Part shown: positions 5,559 through 5,756 of the stretch, piece by piece
Position numbering within the stretch: position 1 is the first letter of the stretch
Layout of the letters: each line of letters begins with the position of its first letter
Origin: an uncultured beta proteobacterium
Lineage (GTDB): Bacteria > Pseudomonadota > Gammaproteobacteria > Burkholderiales > Rhodocyclaceae
Reading direction: 5' to 3'
DNA: 5,756 bases
NCBI GenBank assembly: GCA_903932755.1
Contig: CAIZHL010000230.1
Location: 1 to 5,756, forward strand
Notes under the pieces: model-generated
The model's input: the letters and a program-made list of their open reading frames with translations, nothing else
What the model was told of the DNA's origin: nothing
The model's database searches: none
Translations under genes and position numbers: made by a program

Positions 5559-5590
5559 CCCTGCCTTCCGTAATGTTTCATCCCCATGCT

Positions 5591-5596
5591 GGAGAG
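5591..5596 (+). promoter_or_regulatory. Ribosome-binding site that decides the methyltransferase start
   Basis: GGAGAG lies 7-12 bases before the ATG at 5604. The in-frame ATG at 5586 would add six residues (MLESTN) but has no purine-rich site upstream, so 5604 is preferred. Confidence 0.55.
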
Positions 5597-5603
5597 TACG
5601 AAC

Positions 5604-5756
5604 ATGGCACCACCCCCGCTGGCCTCACGCGAGGCAGTACGCGAACAACGCTTCGGCGAACTCTGGAACAACGATCTCAACGATGCCTTCGCCGACATCG
5701 CGCGCTATTACGACCGCGCCAACGAGATTGCCGCGCTGGGCCTCTGGAGCACTTTC
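5604..5756 (+). CDS. SAM-dependent methyltransferase, UbiE-like N-terminus (gene runs off the window)
   Basis: The first 51 codons are present and the frame is open at the window end. The peptide has an acidic/basic helix containing SREAVREQRFGELWNNDL, followed by FADIARYYDRANEIAALGLW. The latter resembles the pre-domain segment of UbiE/COQ5-type class I methyltransferases, where a VAxxYDxxNxxxSLGxxxxW pattern precedes the SAM-binding glycine motif. That motif would lie beyond the window, so the enzyme class is inferred from the N-terminus and remembered betaproteobacterial homologues. The substrate cannot be told; a role in quinone biosynthesis is possible but not shown. It follows pepN after 191 bp containing its own candidate promoter. 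Confidence 0.68.
   Translation, partial: MAPPPLASREAVREQRFGELWNNDLNDAFADIARYYDRANEIAALGLWSTF

Overview
The window looks like a chromosomal segment of a GC-rich betaproteobacterium. A Rhodocyclales-like or neighbouring lineage is my inference, from the PepN, DUF4395 and OsmC/YcaO-type protein sequences and the codon use; nothing here fixes the species. Genes are densely packed and all but one run on the + strand. I see no insertion sequence, CRISPR array, tRNA, rRNA or phage gene.

Layout. (1) Positions 1-114 carry the 5' end of a minus-strand gene whose N-terminus looks like the OsmC half of the OsmC/YcaO-domain proteins. (2) A 214-bp divergent control region (115-328) holds a perfect 10-bp inverted repeat (160-183) that abuts a GATAAT -10-like box facing the minus-strand gene. 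(3) 329-601 encodes a small CxxC thioredoxin-fold protein. (4) 708-1094 encodes a secreted Gly-rich protein with two cysteines and is closed by a stem-loop terminator (1122-1150). (5) 1260-1346 is a possible 28-codon leader ORF with its own Shine-Dalgarno and a strong internal hairpin. It ends 11 bp before (6) an OsmC-family peroxiredoxin-like gene (1358-1810), which is followed 29 bp later by (7) a five-helix DUF4395 membrane protein with a cysteine-rich C-terminal extension (1840-2571). (8) 2737-5412 is a complete pepN (aminopeptidase N, M1 family) with a plausible sigma-70 promoter. (9) From 5604 the window ends inside a SAM-dependent methyltransferase (UbiE-like N-terminus).

How they may fit together. 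The first 2.6 kb is unusually rich in thiol proteins: two OsmC domains, a CxxC thioredoxin-like protein, a membrane protein with eight cysteines on both predicted faces, and a secreted two-cysteine protein. The OsmC and DUF4395 genes are almost certainly one operon. A shared role in thiol or peroxide handling across the inner membrane is a reasonable hypothesis, not a demonstrated system. pepN and the methyltransferase look like ordinary housekeeping neighbours with their own control signals.
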